The notes under the pieces: generated by a model
Databases searched by the model: none
The model's input: only the letters and a program-made list of their open reading frames with translations
What the model was told of the DNA's origin: nothing
Program-made: the position numbers and the translations under genes
From: Pseudomonas cuatrocienegasensis
GTDB lineage: Bacteria > Pseudomonadota > Gammaproteobacteria > Pseudomonadales > Pseudomonadaceae
NCBI RefSeq assembly: GCF_900110925.1
Contig: NZ_FOFP01000016.1
Location: 62,001 to 126,000, forward strand
Direction of reading: 5' to 3'
DNA: 64,000 nt
In this document: in pieces, positions 62,985-64,000 of the stretch
Numbering within the stretch: position 1 is the stretch's first letter
Layout: each line of letters opens with the position of its first letter

Positions 62985-63077
62985 CGGGATGCCTCCGTTT
63001 CTTGAGGCTTAGATTAGGCGCTGCTTATTGACTATTAAATACACACGCGATATATGCAGAGTATGTTAAAGACATAC
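62985..63077. promoter_or_regulatory. Divergent regulatory region with inverted repeat
   Basis: About 78 AT-rich bp between divergent genes. GTATGT-TAAAG-ACATAC (63061-63077) is a perfect 6-bp inverted repeat covering the LysR start codon. LysR regulators usually bind T-N11-A motifs in such spaces, and this could be an autoregulatory site. Confidence 0.45.
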
Positions 63078-64000
63078 AATCAGAACGAAACGGGCCTGGG
63101 CACTTTCAGCAACCTGCGGCGCCTCACCTACTTCGCCACCGTGGTGGAAACCGGCTCCTTTACGGCGGCAGCCGAGCGCCTGGGCATTACCAAAGCCGTG
63201 GTCAGCCAGCAGGTGGCGCGGCTGGAGCGGGAGTTCAAAACCTCTCTTTTGGTGCGCACCACACGCAGCGTGCGCACCACTGAGGTGGGCCAGGCGTTTT
63301 ATCTGCGTTGCGCGCGGATCTTGCGTGAGGCGGAGGAGGCGTTCGATGAGCTGGGCGATGCGTCTCAGGAGCCGACGGGCACTTTACGCCTCACCGCGCC
63401 GTTCGATTATGGTGTCGGCGTCGTGGTCCCGGCGATTGCCGCCTTCACCCAGCGTTACCCGGGGTGCAAGGTCGATGCGGTGTTCAGCGATCAGACGCTG
63501 GATATGATGTCGGGCAATATCGAGCTCGCCATTCGCGTGGGGTGGCTGGCGGAGACCGGCCAGCAGGCGCGCAAGATCGGCGCCTTCCAGCAACTGCTGG
63601 TGGCCGCGCCGAGCCTGGTAGCCCAGGTGGCAGGCTTCGCGCAGCCACAGGAAATTGGCAAACTGCCGTTCGTGGCTAATACGGCGTTGCGCGAGCACCT
63701 GCGCTGGACTTTTTCGCGTGGCGAACACGAGCGGCAGACCGTCACCCTGCAGGCCTCGATCTTTCTCGATGCCACGCTCGCTGTACGTGAGGCCGTGTGC
63801 CAAGGGGCGGGCTTGTCGGTGTTGCCGGACTACGTGATTGCCGACGACCTGGCCAATGGCCGTCTGATCCAGGTACTGCCGCAGTGGCGCCTGCCCAGCG
63901 GCGGTATCCATGCGGTGTTCCCGGCGGCGCGCTTTCGCCCGGCGAAGGTCCGTGCCTTCGTCGAGCTGCTGGCGAATAGTGAGCAACAGCGGCAAACCGT
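63063..64000 (+). CDS. LysR-family transcriptional regulator, 3' end outside window
   Basis: At least 312 codons from ATG 63063, open to the right edge. The N-terminal winged HTH reads RRLTYFATVVETGSFTAAAE with RLGITKAVVSQQVARLEREF, followed by the substrate-binding domain (GTLRLTAPFDYGVGVVVPAI). It is likely close to complete in length. It is divergent from the DsbA-MBL-SnoaL operon and is the best candidate to regulate it. Confidence 0.9.
   Translation, partial: MLKTYNQNETGLGTFSNLRRLTYFATVVETGSFTAAAERLGITKAVVSQQVARLEREFKTSLLVRTTRSVRTTEVGQAFYLRCARILREAEEAFDELGDASQEPTGTLRLTAPFDYGVGVVVPAIAAFTQRYPGCKVDAVFSDQTLDMMSGNIELAIRVGWLAETGQQARKIGAFQQLLVAAPSLVAQVAGFAQPQEIGKLPFVANTALREHLRWTFSRGEHERQTVTLQASIFLDATLAVREAVCQGAGLSVLPDYVIADDLANGRLIQVLPQWRLPSGGIHAVFPAARFRPAKVRAFVELLANSEQQRQT

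Overview
The window is chromosome from a Pseudomonas species. It is GC-rich, carries an OprD porin, has Pseudomonas-type REP elements (inverted GTAGGAGC...GCTCCTAC units), and from 0.5 to 31.2 kb its gene order follows the P. aeruginosa PA0952-PA1013.1 interval as I remember it. It is not P. aeruginosa: tRNA-Lys runs straight into nadA with no PQS genes or island between them, a diguanylate cyclase sits between the cold-shock gene and dps, and purC is of the long (~290 aa) type.

Core region (1-31.2 kb): redox lipoprotein and acylphosphatase, proS, thioesterase, oprD, HIT and SlyX proteins, membrane-anchored cold-shock protein, diguanylate cyclase, dps, aspS, yebC/pmpR, ruvCAB, ybgC-tolQRAB-pal-cpoB (envelope constriction), queE-queC (preQ0/queuosine), tRNA-Lys(UUU), nadA, a BepA-like M48 protease, a TusA-like protein, a PerM permease, bcp, gcvR, dapA-bamC, purC and tRNA-Ser(CGA).

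The 3' end of tRNA-Ser has been used repeatedly as an attachment site. Copies of its 3' end plus the following terminator occur at 31149 (intact tRNA), 42552 (perfect 31-bp repeat), 43703 (degenerate) and 60837 (degenerate). The first interval (31.15-42.58 kb) is a complete-looking Pf-type filamentous prophage: integrase, Rep, Zot (pI), pVI, pIII, a 23-aa mini-coat candidate, pVIII, ssDNA-binding protein, early small genes, excisionase-like HTH, divergent repressor, and a cassette of AT-rich or membrane-protein genes of unknown function. Next come an IS fragment and a ParDE toxin-antitoxin pair.

The third interval (44-60.6 kb) is the most unusual part. It has three tandem exported tail-collar proteins with a conserved four-cysteine pattern, a PAPS-type sulfotransferase, and a 2293-aa repetitive protein with an LEPR-type N-terminal motif and a DUF4347-like domain, without a Sec signal or RTX repeats. 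These are followed by a TolC-like lipoprotein, two HlyD-type adaptors and a PqqD-M50-HlyD fusion. No ABC ATPase is present. I read this as a candidate non-canonical, TolC-dependent export and surface-display system, possibly with sulfated substrates, carried on a degenerate genomic island.

The right end (61-64 kb) holds an operon for an NTF2/SnoaL-like protein, a Tat-exported metallo-beta-lactamase-fold protein and a DsbA/FrnE-like oxidoreductase, divergent from a LysR regulator that runs off the window.
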